Origin: Doryteuthis pealeii
Taxonomy: Eukaryota; Mollusca; Cephalopoda; Myopsida; Loliginidae
Length of the DNA: 64,000 nucleotides
Assembly (NCBI GenBank): GCA_023376005.1
Contig: CM042139.1
Location: 133,974,833-134,038,832 of the forward strand
Direction: 5' to 3'
Below are positions 45,690-57,703 of this stretch, in pieces. The translations under genes and the position numbers were made by a program. Each line of letters begins with the position of its first letter. Position 1 is the stretch's first letter. The notes beneath the pieces are model-generated. The model saw only the letters and a list, made by a program, of their open reading frames with translations, made no database searches and had not been told where the DNA came from.

Positions 45690-46330
45690 GTTTTGTTGTT
45701 ATTATTTTCACTCTATGTGCGCTTTTCACATCCTTTTCAACTGGTGGTTTTTCACTGAGCGACAGCAAGTCACCTCAGGTCACCGGGACTCTTCTGAGTA
45801 TTCTAGCCGATCTTAACACTGCTGTGGTTTGGATAGTTTCGGTTCCTCTTCAAACCTCCACTTCCCCCACTCTCTTCCTCAAGCATTTGGAGACCATTCC
45901 AAGAGATTCTACTACCTTCATTATTACATATTATATTAACAACACCTTCACCTTCATATTCCACAGCTTTTCCAGCTCTCTAGTCTCTGTCTAACTTTTC
46001 GCTTTCTCTTATTTTCACTCTGTGGTCTGCTTGAACAGCAGAACCCATTAGATGCTAATTCTTTTCGGCTTTAATTAAGGCAAATCTTCTGTTTGGGGTT
46101 TGGGTGATCCGTTTGAATCTCAAAGTCACAGAGAATTGTTTTTATGCGTTTCAATTTTTAAGACGAATTTTGTTTTGTAGTATGGTCAAATTTTAATTTC
46201 TTGCATAATTCCCAGCGGATCATCTTTCCTTCCCAGCCTTGTATTCCTTTTGTGTATTCGCTTATTATGTGATAAACTGTTTCCTGTTTGGTTTTGTCCT
46301 CTTTAAGTGATCAGTCGGGTCTCACCCAGA
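45690..46330 (-). pseudogene. LINE ORF2 C-terminal remnant
   Basis: On the minus strand, in order: ETVYHIISEYTK, a decayed linker, GSAVQADHRVKIRESEKLDR, stop, then VVESLGMVSKCLRKR and IQTTAVLRSARILRRV, stop, GDLLSLSEKPPV. The blocks HIISEC, F.VP.DHRVK.KE.EK, GALGTV.KGL and IQTTALLRSARILR belong to the C-terminal domain of LINE ORF2 proteins. The 125-codon plus-strand ORF (45617-45994; SLSDSKSPQV motif) is its antisense shadow and should not be annotated as a gene. Same family as 560-1130 and 51460-51830. Confidence 0.82.
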
Positions 46331-46466
46331 GATTGTAAGACATTTGCAGTCTTAAAACCTGAGATGAATAAGGGAATTGAAAAAAGAAGGTGTGTGTGCA
46401 AAAAGGAGAATACAAGAAAAAATAATTAAGTATCAATTTCTTTCCTTTTCCCTCTCACAGTTACTC

Positions 46467-46488
46467 CCCCCTCTCTCTCTCTCTCTCT

Positions 46489-46552
<64 letters not shown>
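46467..46552. repeat. (CT)n-(TA)n microsatellite
   Basis: CT repeats passing directly into a long TA array just left of the start of copy 2. Confidence 0.95.
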
Positions 46553-46555
<3 letters not shown>

Positions 46556-47017
46556 TAGGCCAGAATGGATGACTCACATGATTTTTCATGTACTTTTCCA
46601 TCACGCAGTGTTCATTCCTTTTTAATGTAATAGACTCAATTTGATTGGTCAAATTGGATGACACATTGATTTTTTCCGATCAACGAGTATTTATTTTATA
46701 GCACGTTTTCGTTCATGTAGGATCTAGCTGAGATTAGAAGTGTGATTTGGCTGTGAATTATAGTGATACAAAGTGTGGTAATAGTGAATATGTTTGGTAA
46801 AAGAATTTCATCGTAGGTGAATGCGCAAATCAAAATTCCAAATGAAGAAGGATACAGCACGCGCCAAATCGCTAACAGATCGCGTCTAAAACAACCAACA
46901 GTTGTCAGATAATTTTAAGTGTTCTAAAAATTATGACTATCGTGAGCGAAATGTATGAACACTGCATGATAGAAAAGTGAGTCATCTATTTTGGCCAATC
47001 CTGTACACTGTATTTGT

Positions 47018-47072
<55 letters not shown>

Positions 47073-47189
47073 ACATTAATAAAATTCTTATATATTTTCT
47101 GAAGTAGCACATCCACGAATTAATGGAACAAGCCGCCACTAAACAAGAATTTCCTTAAGATGTGCGCAGTAGAATTGAGAGCAATTTTC

Positions 47190-47787
47190 CACAATTCGTA
47201 TAAGTTAGGATTTTCAGGCATGTAGTTGACAAATTAACTAACCTTCATTTTGAGTAGTCCCAGTGCTGCAGCAACTACTGGTATTGTCATTGTTTTCAGT
47301 TGAGACATTATAAAAATTTCCATTTTTCTAGGATGGATTCTGGTTTGAGCATAAACTATTTGGTAATATAATCAAATTATAATATCTTGCACAATTTTCA
47401 GTGGATCACCTTTTCCACTCAGTCATGTCCAGTCTTGTACTCACTAGTTTGCTGCATTCGTTTATTATGTGATAAACCATTTCGTCTCTGTCTCGACAAA
47501 ACCTACAATTGCTATTCTGTTGCGTATTATTTATTTTCGCTTTGATATAATTGGCCTTGTTATTTTGTGCTGCTATTATGAGAGATTCAGTTTCTCTCTT
47601 GAGGTTTCCCTTTCTTAGCCTTGTCCAGATCTTCTCGTATGCAATCTGTCCAGTTTGTCGCCATATAGTTGTTTTTCTTCCGATTCATTTTCTAGTTTTT
47701 CTTGTTTTTCTGTTAGTCCTTATGTTGCCATTGCTGTTACTGGCTGTTGTAATCATTTCAATCTTTAAAAAAAAAAGATTGAAATGA
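47190..47787 (-). pseudogene. LINE ORF2 C-terminal remnant (copy 2)
   Basis: Same remnant as at 560-1130, in the second copy of the 14 kb segment. The minus-strand reading gives the same CRFC...HIINEC pattern followed by a truncated tail. A related LINE fragment, also on the minus strand, lies ~900 bp to the left (45690-46330). Confidence 0.75.
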
Positions 47788-48489
47788 AACATGGCTCTAT
47801 TAAAAAAAACCTTTATTTTATGAAACCAGAATGTTTAGCTATTCATTTTCTTTTACCAGGGGTCGTATAAATAAATATATTTACAAAGTTAGCTTTAAAA
47901 TACTTATTTTTCGTACATCATGTTTTTTGTGTATATTTTTTCTCATTTACACACATTTGCATAGAATATAAATGTGTTCTTTTGCCTTTGTAAGTTTTTA
48001 GTATTTTGGGGTCTTTAATTAATTCATTTATTCATTGCAATTAAATTATTTAATCATAATTTTCAACAACTTGGCTTTCATTTTTTTCATATATGTTTAT
48101 TGCAGATAATATTATGCAAATTATTATTTCATTTTTTTATTAATGGTAAATCAACCTTCGTGGGTTATTTGGTGCCAAGCCAACCCTTATGGAATAACAT
48201 TAGTGGTACTATTCAACCCATTGCTGAGAAGTTATTTATCAGTGCTATATAAATCTTTTGTGTGATCAACTGTTATTAATAGTAAAATGTTATGGTCTTG
48301 TTGATGTTGATTAATATGTGTCCAACAACACTAAAATTTGATAAGTGATGTGTCAGTCTATTCATTTTACAATTATTCCATAAATTATTCAGATTAAAAT
48401 GCAAGTTTTTTGCTTTACAATTTGTTCTTTGACTTTCAATACATGCATCCTGATAGTGTCTGAATATTGCCTGATATTGACATTCTGTA

Positions 48490-48885
48490 GCTATATCAGT
48501 GCTACTGTACGGCTGCAACACTTGGACCCTAAGTTTTGTGCTTTACAATTTATTCTTTGATCTTCAACACACGCACCATTGAAGCGCTTAGAGAAAAAAG
48601 TTAGATGGAAGCTACACAAGGATGCTAAGCGCTTTCCTAAACAAATCTTGGGAGCAGCCGTTGTACGGTCAACTGTCTCATATTACACAAACCATCCGAT
48701 TGAGACGAACAAGACATGCTGGACACTGTTGGAGAAGCAATGACTAACTCATAACTGATATTCTCCCGTGTGAGCCGACCAACACCAATCACGGATTCTG
48801 GATGCCGCACGGAAAACTTGCCGGAAGCGATGACCAATAGTCACGGGAATTCGTGCTAACAGTGCGACATGATGATGGTGATGAT
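48490..48885 (+). pseudogene. LINE 3' end, 'RRTRHAGHCWRS' family (copy 2)
   Basis: Second copy of the fragment at 1780-2180, with the same stop and frame changes. It ends in the same ATG-rich simple repeat. Confidence 0.8.
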
Positions 48886-48928
48886 AATCTTAAAGAACAG
48901 TTCTGAAATATTTTATTGGCTAATAAAC

Positions 48929-49167
48929 AAGGTGTGTCAAAAAAGTATCGAGGTTTTTTGTATTTTTTGACACACCTAGTATTCTGAAAAAAAAAAACCT
49001 TCCATTCATTCTTCATTTCTATCTTGGTAAATATAGTTTTAAACTTGGTATTTTTTGCCACACCTTGTATTCTGAAAAATTAATGAATGGAACGTTATTT
49101 TTTCAGAATACACGGTGTGTCAAAAAGTACAAAAAATCTCGATACTTTTTTGACACACTTTGTACAT
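48929..49167. mobile_element. Nested-hairpin MITE (copy 2)
   Basis: Second copy of the 2223-2463 foldback, with the same outer and inner inverted repeats and a few base differences. Confidence 0.8.
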
Positions 49168-49689
49168 TGGTTGTTGTTGTTGTTTATTTGTTTGTTTTTA
49201 AGTTGTCTTTTTTACGTTAACAAATATAATTTTTATTCAAAAGATTTAAGATGATATTTAAAAAAGGATAATGTAATTTAAAAAAAAATGTTCTGGAACA
49301 GAATGTGTTCGTTGTTGTAAGAGAAGAAAAGAACAAAGGTGAACTTGTGACGTGTGCTGTCGTCTCTGACTTGTGACAGCGCGTCCCAATGAATTTTGAT
49401 GGTGACACAATAGACAAATTGGATGAAAGGGATAAAAACAAGTTTACTTCACAAATAACAGGGATAAAAGCGCATGCGTAGTGGAACCGCATACACTAAA
49501 TGGAAAGTAAACAAATTATGACAACATTCCAAAATGGTCTAGAGACACACTTAAAAATCTTCATCCACATATATACACTCATATAAACACAGACACTCAT
49601 GTAGTGTAATGCACTACATTACACGCGAGTCGATCCAAAAGTAATGCCTCTTATTTATATCCCCTGAAATCTACAGCAGATTAGGAAAA

Positions 49690-49985
49690 CCATAACACGA
49701 TTGAATATGTATTTACCCAACTCCTCCGCAAATGCAGAATGCGACACACTGTTAATTTTGAGCAGAGCAGAGTTTGAATTTGGAGTTTTCTTTCTAGACC
49801 AGTTGCCATATTAAAGTTAAAGAGCTAAGGCTAACCTACAATTTACCCATAGCTGGAGGGAGAATACATTTCCCAAGCGTATTAGCGCTTTGGGAAATGC
49901 AACAAGCCTCGTCCAGGATTTGAACTCGTGTCGTCGACTCCATTTTCTACGACGATAAGCATTACACGACGGGCGGCTTCAAATT
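49690..49985 (-). repeat. tRNA-derived SINE (copy 2)
   Basis: Same SINE insertion as 2960-3280, with intact B-box complement GGATTTGAACTC. Confidence 0.8.
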
Positions 49986-51459
49986 GTGTCACATCCTGCT
50001 TGTGCGGAGAGATTGGTAAATACATGAATAACAAATGTATTTTTCATCGAAATCGGATGCTGAGATTTCATTACCGACTCAACCTTCGCATTCTTGAATA
50101 ATCTTAGCCTTTCTCGATCAAACAAGAGGAAATACATAAAAAAGATCCAAGATAAGGCTCTAACTGCATCAGCGTGGATATGGCAACCCCCTAGAGTGAC
50201 CACAATCCAACAAAATCTGGTGGTATCGTGAGATTCTGCTGGGGCGCTCTGGGCTAGTGATAATGATGTTTCCGTCCCGAAACCATGCCTGAACCCAGAG
50301 TCATCATCTGATGAAGGTTTTGTGAGAAGCAATGCTTCTATGCAAACAGCAGTTATTGTATGAACTTCTTACTTCTTCCTACAACTACAATTTGGTGAAG
50401 TTGACACATGGTGTTGTAAGAAAACCATAGATACCCATGTAAATAGCTGCTAAGTCTATTGTCAGTGTCGACTGACGAAAGCTACTGGAAATAAAAATAT
50501 AAAAAAGAAGTAAAATAAAAATTCGTCGGAGGTAGAAATGGTTACGCAACATGGAAAGAATTACGACAGAAGCGATTTAGCACTTTCACTTTAAACCCAA
50601 CAATGCTTTCCCTATATTTTTCTTGGGTTCAAAGTGATGTAATAATAGACAATTTTGTTTTATAGGTCTCACTGTCGAGTGAATCCTATGTAAATAAATA
50701 AATAAAAACACATCTTTGAAGTTCTTCCTTGGTCTCTATTCTTAGCCAATTAGCTCAGGCCTACTTTGTTCAGCCGTTCAGAGGGATATCAAAATTTCAA
50801 AGGAACAGAAACGCAGATAATTCTTTCCACGTGTTTCTTCGTGCAAAACTAGAATTTATTTGGACCATAAATCTCTTTGTTGTAAAGAGCCGCATTCCAC
50901 CGACCAGGGATAACGGTAGTCTCTCCTGGGTGTGATAGTTTAGACTTATAGTCCAACCCAAGTTCCTTCACATAATATCCCCTAGTTCATGTGTGTGAGA
51001 AGATTTCTATTTTGTGGGGGTCCGGAAAGCGTCAAGCTGGATTTTTGTTCCGCAGATCTCTCACGGTACATAAGTTCCAACCTACTAGAATACGACGCTT
51101 TGCACTTTAGTGAGTCCCAAATGATTTCTTTAGTAGATTCTTTTTGTTCACTTTAAACGCATGACACATATCTTTTAGGTAACAGAAAGAATCTTTAGTT
51201 TCAGAATTATTTTCCTTTTCTTCAGGGTGAGGCCTCAGTGTCCTCGGATATTACACCACTTTCGGATCACTTGAATTAAACCTGCACATATTTTAGACAT
51301 GACTAATCGAGTCTCTTTGATAGTGAATGTATATAGAAAATAAAAACTCACAAAATTCTAGAAAATAGACTCACAAAATTCTCTGGGATTTTAAGGTACA
51401 AAACGGTTCACCCAATACCAACCAAAAGACCAGACTTAGTTTTAATTAATAAAAAGTAA

Positions 51460-51830
51460 AGAACTTGTCATCTGGTGAATTTTGAAATTCCAATGGACTG
51501 AAAATAAACGAATGTGAAAAACTGGACAAATAGCTTATCCTTACCAGAGAGCTGACAAAGCTGAGGGACATGAAGGTGACAGTGATGCCAATCGTATTTG
51601 GGACACTCGGAACAGTCTCCAAGAACCTGGAAAAGAGGCTTAATAAACAGGAAGTTAGTGGAATAATTGAAACCATCTTGACCACGGCATAACTAAAACC
51701 GACTCGAACACTTAGAACAATCTTGCCGACTTGAGGAGACTTGTTGTCACTCAGACTCCAACGAAAAACTTCAGTTAAAACTGGTAGGAAAAAAAATGCG
51801 AGAAGTGAAAGAATATTCATCATTATAAAA
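51460..51830 (+). pseudogene. LINE ORF2 C-terminal remnant (copy 2)
   Basis: The frame at ~51549 reads ELTKLRDMKVTVMPIVFG, GTLGTVSKNLEKRLNKQE, GIIETILTTA, stop, then TRTLRTILPT, stop and GDLLSLRLQR. The blocks match the LINE ORF2 C-terminal pattern '..MKV.VIP.V.GALGTV.KGLE..L..I..IQTTALLRSARILR' (recalled). The minus-strand 125-codon ORF over the same bases (51446-51823) contains SLSDNKSPQV and LETVP, a peptide pattern that arises as antisense of this domain, so it is not a gene. Same family as 45690-46330. Confidence 0.8.
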
Positions 51831-53043
51831 AGAAAACAAACTCCGCTGAGAATTTAGCTCTTTGACTACTTTAAGCCGCTCACAGTGGCTCTCCCACTAC
51901 TGCCAAGCAAAGTACAAAAACTGATGGTTAGTTCATTGTAACTGAGCAGTAAGACCCAGGTTACAATGCTAAAGGAGTTCATTTGAATAGAATGAGTTCT
52001 GAGGTGAATAGATAGTGGACTTTGAAATATCCCATCATACAGGTAAAAAAAAAATACCTAGAAAATTTGGTACAGCCTTGGGGAAATTTTGATTGGCAAT
52101 GAGTTAAAGGACAAAATTAAATTGGATCAAACGAAGAATTTTGGATAGGGTTATGCAGACGACATCTAAAAAAGGAAACATAAACTCTTAATACAGTCCC
52201 CCCCCCCCAGATACTATGCTTACAGATGTTGAACACTTAAATGCTATAATCTTATTATAATTGAGATTGTGTGTATGTTTGTCTGCAACCGAAACTACGT
52301 CAACACCAACGTCCCAATTCCCTTCGTTGTTATATTCTCATTGGCTATTAAATAATCATTATTTAATCTTAATTAGCATCTTATTTATTAATAATGTCTC
52401 TATAGAGGTCGATCTGAGATAGATTTGCCTCAAAACAGCCTATTATTAATGTGTTTAAAATCCTGCAATATGTGTTATATATCATTAAGAAATAAATGTT
52501 TACATAGTATATGGTGTAAATAATTTGCATACTGGTTTTAATAAAACCTTATTTGATAAATAATTAGTTGGTGTTATTGATTTCTAATATTGAATTAGAA
52601 TAAGTGAAATAAGTGTAATCTTTTTTGTGTTCGTATTTAATTTCATTAGTATTTCTAATTTAATATAAAGGCGCATTTTTTTGCTAGTTTAGAGAATAAA
52701 GCCATTTCCAGTCCAATTGCAACTGAATGATAATTTGGTGGGGCTGCATACGTTCTGATCGTCATTTTAAATCTCCTAATTGTTAATATTACGGAGATAA
52801 TTATGAAATGCTAATTAGGATCCGATACCGCTCGTTGAATAGATGCATCAATATAATGATGGGTTGCAGTTACAAGAGGCACCCGATTTCTTCACCGATA
52901 GTCTAGTATTATTATATAAATATATAAATATTCATTTTAGAATATCAGACGTAAGACGTGTGGATTACCAGCTCACTTGATGAACGTTAACATCACACTC
53001 TGAGTCGTGAGATTTTTACCCTGCCTTACTCTTACAGTTAATG

Positions 53044-53093
<50 letters not shown>

Positions 53094-53299
53094 ATATGTA
53101 TATGTTACGATCACTAGAGAGCCCAAATCCATAAATAACGGTGAAAGTCAGTTAAAGTCCCTTCCAGAGAGCTCTACCGGGTTTTGGGAGCATATAATAG
53201 TCATCCACAGACACCCTGTTTCGACGTTTTACATCTCTTCAGTGTGGCTAGACTTACTAAGTACTTCTAGCCAGGAGCGAAACCCGACTGACTTTTCAT

Positions 53300-53533
53300 C
53301 TGTCCGATATATATATATATATAATATATCATCATCATCATCATCATGTCGCGCTTTCAGCGCGGATATTCATGACAATCTCTCTCCATCCGTCCCTATC
53401 GCTCATCATTCTCGGGAGGTCCTCTATGCAGCATCCTGCATCCGCACAGAGCTGATCAACCCACACTGGCTTGTCCATGTGCTGGCTTCCACAGGAGGAC
53501 GTCGCTTATGAGTTCGTCCTTGCTTCTCCAGCA

Positions 53534-53565
<32 letters not shown>
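53300..53565 (-). pseudogene. LINE 3' end flanked by (TA)n (copy 2)
   Basis: On the minus strand the fragment reads DELISDVLLWKPAHGQASVG, then a block ending QLCADAGCRM, the same C-terminal LINE tail as at 1780 and 42310 (frame approximate). Its 3' end passes into (ATG)n at 53335-53347 and then (TA)n, and its 5' end abuts another (TA)n array. Confidence 0.65.
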
Positions 53566-53574
<9 letters not shown>

Positions 53575-53694
53575 ATAGATTAATATATATGATGTGTCTA
53601 TGTGTTTGCGTTTGTAAATATTTATGAATTACAAGCGCTTTTTGCGTTAAATTCTATTTAGAACTTTTATTTCTATTCTTTCATGATACAATAA

Positions 53695-53695
<1 letters not shown>

Positions 53696-53773
<78 letters not shown>

Positions 53774-53774
53774 C

Positions 53775-53808
<34 letters not shown>
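53696..53808. repeat. Compound microsatellite (CTAT)n-(TA)n-(TG)n-(CG)n-(TG)n
   Basis: Uninterrupted chain of simple repeats, cleaner than its copy at 6954-7050. The peptide-like ORFs over it (strings of VCVC or THTH) are microsatellite artefacts. Confidence 0.93.
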
Positions 53809-53810
<2 letters not shown>

Positions 53811-54269
53811 GCTTACTTGTTTTTCATTTCTTAATTTATCAGTTGATTCGTTTGTACTCTTTAACCCTTTAAATCCTGAGCTCTTGAGTCTAAATCTACC
53901 CTCTGACATTTTGACAGCGAGATCTCATCGGTAAACCGGTGCAACAACGTAATGGGAAAATAAAAGTACAACTGATATAACAAACTCAAAGGTTTGTAGT
54001 ATTTTATTTTTTATTATTGATTTTTCTAATACAAGATATCATAGTTCACAGCAACTCAAAAAGTTTTTAAATATCCTGATATCTTTTTCTTCTTCTCTTA
54101 AGCACCTTTAGGTGTTGGAGGGATTTTCACGTCCATTGTTACGTTTGCTAAATAATCATTAGGACGTTTCACATAAAGTTCAAAAAGATTCCCGTATTCT
54201 TTTTAACATTTAACACTTACACTTATAAAGATAATATTTTATTCTCAAAATCCATGCCGTTATCATGTT

Positions 54270-54460
54270 TGGTTTGGTTTGTTTGTTTTACGGCATATCA
54301 ACCCTTTTCGGATCATTTAATGTTGAAACAAATCATTTTGGTAAAATTTTCTATGTTTCAAGTTTTTAATATCTTCAAATTGGTTTAAATAATTTTCATT
54401 AACTTCATTTGGGTTGGTTTGGTTCGGATTGGTTTGTTTAACGGCATAATAACCCTGTGA
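54270..54460. repeat. Dispersed 'ACGGCATATCAACC' repeat, two partial copies
   Basis: TTTTACGGCATATCAACC followed by a GGATCATTTAATG-like half, then a second GTTTAACGGCATAATAACC copy ~130 bp on. The same motif starts repeats at 58165, 55790 and 63555. Copy 1 homologue at 7530-7710. Confidence 0.6.
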
Positions 54461-54518
54461 GTTATTTAATACTAAAAACTGTCAGAGCGTGAGACAAAGG
54501 TTGGTATTTAGGCTCCCT

Positions 54519-54750
54519 TTACTGGTGTATTTTTGTAGATGTATTTTTGTGGATATATCTCATATCCGATTCACAATTTTCGAACATTTCTACTTCTCTC
54601 AAGAAAGACAAAATGTCATCCATGTCAGTATTCTCAAACAGACCCCTCATATTGTTTGCGTTGAAATATTTCTTTCTGATTGGAGCGAAAACACCAAACA
54701 CCACGGGGAAATGTTTGATGGTGTAGGGTGTTTGGGATGTCCTGCTCCAT
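54519..54750 (-). other. Unrecognised minus-strand ORF fragment
   Basis: A minus-strand frame reads APIRKKYFNANNMRGLF, ENTDMDDILSFLREVEMF and ENCESDMRYIHKN. The composition looks protein-like and a matching reading is found in the palindrome's right arm (19640-19766, plus strand), but I do not recognise a family. It could be a transposon ORF piece. Low confidence that it is coding. Confidence 0.25.
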
Positions 54751-55099
54751 ATGTTGCATAACTGATGGGTGTAAGTGTTTTACGTTTAAGAAGATAATCT
54801 TGGATCCTTAGGGATTTTTGTTGATGTTGTCGTTGGTGAGTAACAACATGGCAACAGAAAGTTAAAATAAGAGAGAATGTGTAAGAGAGAAAAATAAACA
54901 AAGACTGCGTAAAATGGTTGAATGAAAGGTAATAGAATTTAAAAAGAAAACAACTTAAAAACAAAAAAAAACATTTGGATGAGCAGTGTTAAGTAACATA
55001 AACTTTTTGCATGAGAACAGACAGGAAAAGGAAACAAGTAGCTGTTATACAAGACCAGATCGATTTGTTATTCTCTTTTCTGTTTTTCCGTTACACTTA

Positions 55100-55790
55100 T
55101 ATGAATCTCTACCTGAAGCTCGTGGTGTAATGGTTATCGTTGTAGCAAATCCTAGTTTAATGATTACCATCGTAGGAAATGGACACGATGATATGAGTTC
55201 AAATCCATGACAAGACCATATGTTTTTAAAAAAAAATTCTCTTTTCATTTCCGGTAACAATTATTGAAGTGTATATTCCAAGCTCGTGGTGTAATGGCAA
55301 CTGTCGTAGGAAATTGTGGTGTAATGGTTACCGTTGTAGGAAATGGACCCGATGATCCGGGTTCTACTCCTGTATAATGCCATATCCTTTTTTAATTCTA
55401 TTTTCCTTTTCAGGAACACTTATAGAACTCGAAGTTCGTGGTGTAATGGTTACCGTCATAGGAAAAATGGACACGGTGACCTGAGTTCAAATTCTGGACA
55501 ATACTATATCCTTTTCTTTTTATTCTTTTTTACTCTTCAGTAACACTATTGGGATTGTATACTCGAAACTCGTGGTTTATGGTTACCGTTGTCGGAAACG
55601 GACACGGCAACGCGAGTACAAATCCTGGTCAAGACCACATCGTTTTTTATCCTCTTTTCCTCTTCAGTAACACTTAAAGGAGTATATGCTCGAAGCTCGT
55701 GGTATAATGGTTACTGTCGTAGGAATCGTGGTGTAATCGTTACCATTGTAGGAAATGGACATGGTGACCCGATGGTTTGTTGGTTGGTTG
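55100..55790 (+). repeat. Tandem array of tRNA-like modules (copy 2)
   Basis: About five modules of ~130-150 bp repeat head to tail. Each has GCTCGTGGTGTAATGG (A-box-like), TTACCGTTGTAGGAAATGG, and GAGTTCAAATCCTGG or a variant (B-box-like), followed by AAGACCATATCC and TTTTCCTTTTCAGGAACACT. Heads start near 55118, 55284, 55433, 55567 and 55695. Some contain an extra partial head (e.g. at 55313). Each module resembles the tRNA head of the local SINEs. Copy 1 homologue at 8350-9070, mirrored at 18500-19190. Confidence 0.8.
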
Positions 55791-56015
55791 GTGTTTACGA
55801 CATATCAACCCTTGTTTTGTTGATGAGTATTCAAATTAAAAAAAAACTCAATCTTTTTTTTAACTCATTATTTTTAAAAACACATTTTTTTAAACTCGTT
55901 TTTTCTAGATGGAACCCTAACAGGTATTACCACTCCGGGTCAGAGTGAACCTGGGAGTAATTGCAATGAAGCGGTACTCCACACTCCCCAGAGCTCCAAT
56001 ACTGGACAAGACTGT
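55785..56015 (+). repeat. Dispersed repeat with CTCCACACTCCCCAGA block
   Basis: Starts with an ACGACATATCAACC motif, passes through T-rich and A-rich inverted stretches, then ACCACTCCGGGTCAGAGTG, GCGGTACTCCACACTCCCC and AGAGCTCCAATACTGGAC. The same ordered blocks recur at 9060-9310 and 63540-63810 (+), and at 18240-18520, 29190-29300 and 44810-45080 (-). A moderately repeated element of ~250-300 bp, class unknown. Confidence 0.65.
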
Positions 56016-56149
56016 TTGCAATTAACATAGCGTCAATACCCCTGGGAAAGGTATGTACCAACAGCTATGGGTAAATAGTTTGATTTCTTTGTTTATTGTT
56101 ATATCAACTTTCGTGTCAAAGCAATCCTTGTAGAAGAACAGTAGTAGCA

Positions 56150-56405
56150 GTATTTAATCCATAGCTGGGAGGTTGCATACCTTTCCCAAACGGATTAGTG
56201 CGAAAGTGAACTTAACAGCGCGACTGGGGTTTGAACTCGATGTCACAGTCCAGCAAGTTAGCCATTATGCTACGGGGACTCCTTCAGGATAAATAGTAGG
56301 ACAGACTTGGTAACAGCAACTGGTTTAAGAGAAGGAAAACTGAATTCAAACCTGTTAAACTCCACTTAAAAATTGACCTTGTGTTGCATCCGGCTTGCAG
56401 CACCC
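56150..56405. repeat. SINE head (-) joined to SINE body (+)
   Basis: Minus-strand tRNA-like head at 56216-56284: A-box TAGCATAATGGCTAAC and B-box GAGTTCAAACCCC. Immediately to its right is a plus-strand SINE body (AATAGTAGGACAGACTTGG ... AAAATTGACCTTGTG). Two half-elements in opposite orientation, duplicated in copy 1 near 9490-9700 and 17870-18170. Confidence 0.65.
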
Positions 56406-56439
56406 ACTCCAACAAAAGAGTAGCTGTACGACCACTTAC

Positions 56440-56720
56440 CTATCATCGCACAAACCATCCAAGTAATACAAAGATGACATGGTGGACACTACCGGAGAAG
56501 TAAGAATGAACTCATAAGCGACATTCTCCCATGGAATCCTACACATAAACACACAATGTAGACCAACCAGAAAAAAACTTACATATTTCAGCTCTGGGCG
56601 AACACTAGGTGCCGTCTATATTACCTGCAAAGAGTGATACCAGAGAGTGAGTGCGTGTGTGTGTGTGAGTGTGTGTGGGTGTGTATGTGAGAGAGGGGGG
56701 GGGTAATCCATGCTACCAGC
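56440..56720 (+). pseudogene. LINE 3' end (copy 2)
   Basis: The plus strand reads HGGHYRRSKNELISDILPW, then NPTHKHTM, a stop and TNQKKTYI, matching the LINE C-terminal order AGHCWRSKDELISDILLW..PTHGH. It ends in (GT)n and a G run. Several stops; non-functional. Copy 1 homologue at 9805-10080, mirrored at 17560-17830. Confidence 0.75.
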
Positions 56721-56829
56721 TCGACTTGATAATGATGAAACCAATGTAAAGGGATAAGCCCTGTCTATTCAGATTAACCAGCAGTACGTCGCTTAATTTG
56801 TTGTATAATTTTTGTATGGTCATAATATA

Positions 56830-57090
56830 TTTACCAACCCCTCCGTGCGAGCAGGATGCGACATAAGATCAATTTCTTTCGCAGAGTTTAACAGGTTTAA
56901 ATTCAGAGTTTTCCTTCTCCTAGACTGGTTACCTAGCCAAGGTTAAGAGCCCAGTCTGCCTTGCTATTTACACATAGCTGGAGGGTATTAGCACTATGTA
57001 AAATGCAAAGAGCTTCGTGCAGTATTTGAACTCGGGTCGACGAAGTCCATTTCCTACGACTCAAACCATTACACCATGCGCCTCCTTTGT
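56830..57090 (-). repeat. tRNA-derived SINE (copy 2)
   Basis: Minus-strand head near 57085: GGCGCATGGTGTAATGGTTT (A-box region) and B-box GAGTTCAAATAC. The body follows with CATAGTGCTAATACCCTCC, GACTGGGCTCTTAACC and AGGAGAAGGAAAACTCTG. The tail CGCACGGAGGGGTTGGTAAA ends at ~56830. This is the fullest SINE copy in the window. Copy 1 homologues at 10290-10560 (-) and 17190-17460 (+). Confidence 0.85.
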
Positions 57091-57572
57091 ATATGGTTAT
57101 ATGTTTATTTTGTGTTTCCAAAACTTACATTCAGAAAGATTTATTATGATTCCAAAGTCCTGGCACTTTAGACAGACTTTGCAATTGTCATCAGCAAATA
57201 TTTTCATTAATCTTAGCTGATAAATACGACAAACAATAACAATTTCATTGATAACTTATATAACATCAGTTATCAATAAGATTATTATTTTTGTCGTATT
57301 GTCCTATTAGTAAATGTTTGTTTAAAAAAATGTAACTTGATGATACTTGCACACTTTGGATAATCGTTATATAACCGGTTTCGTGCCCTTTTTTTGTCAC
57401 TGCATGAGCTTCGGTTTGTGCGTGGCTCCTTATGTTAGAAAGTCCTTTGTGTTAATCTAACCTAGTGGGATGTCAAGAAAATAAACTTTGGTTCCCCGTT
57501 CACCATTATTTCGTAAAGGGTACACAATTCTAATTAGTATTTTATAGGCAACTTTGTTTTATCAAAAATTCA

Positions 57573-57703
57573 ATTTAGCTCAGTCGGTAGAGCACCTGCT
57601 TAGATAATCGCAAGGTTCTGGATTCGAAACCAGTCCTTTGTCGTCAATTGTTTTATTTCCGAAGTTTCCTCCGGACATACAGATTCACACCACTGCCTTA
57701 CTG

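Noticed and set aside
53721..53934. Cys-Val and Thr-His repeat peptides
   Set aside because: Translations of a TG/CG microsatellite.
57583..57640. Possible functional tRNA gene with perfect A and B boxes
   Set aside because: Anticodon arm and acceptor pairing are poor, and the sequence continues into a SINE body with a TA tail; repeated in the mirrored arms.
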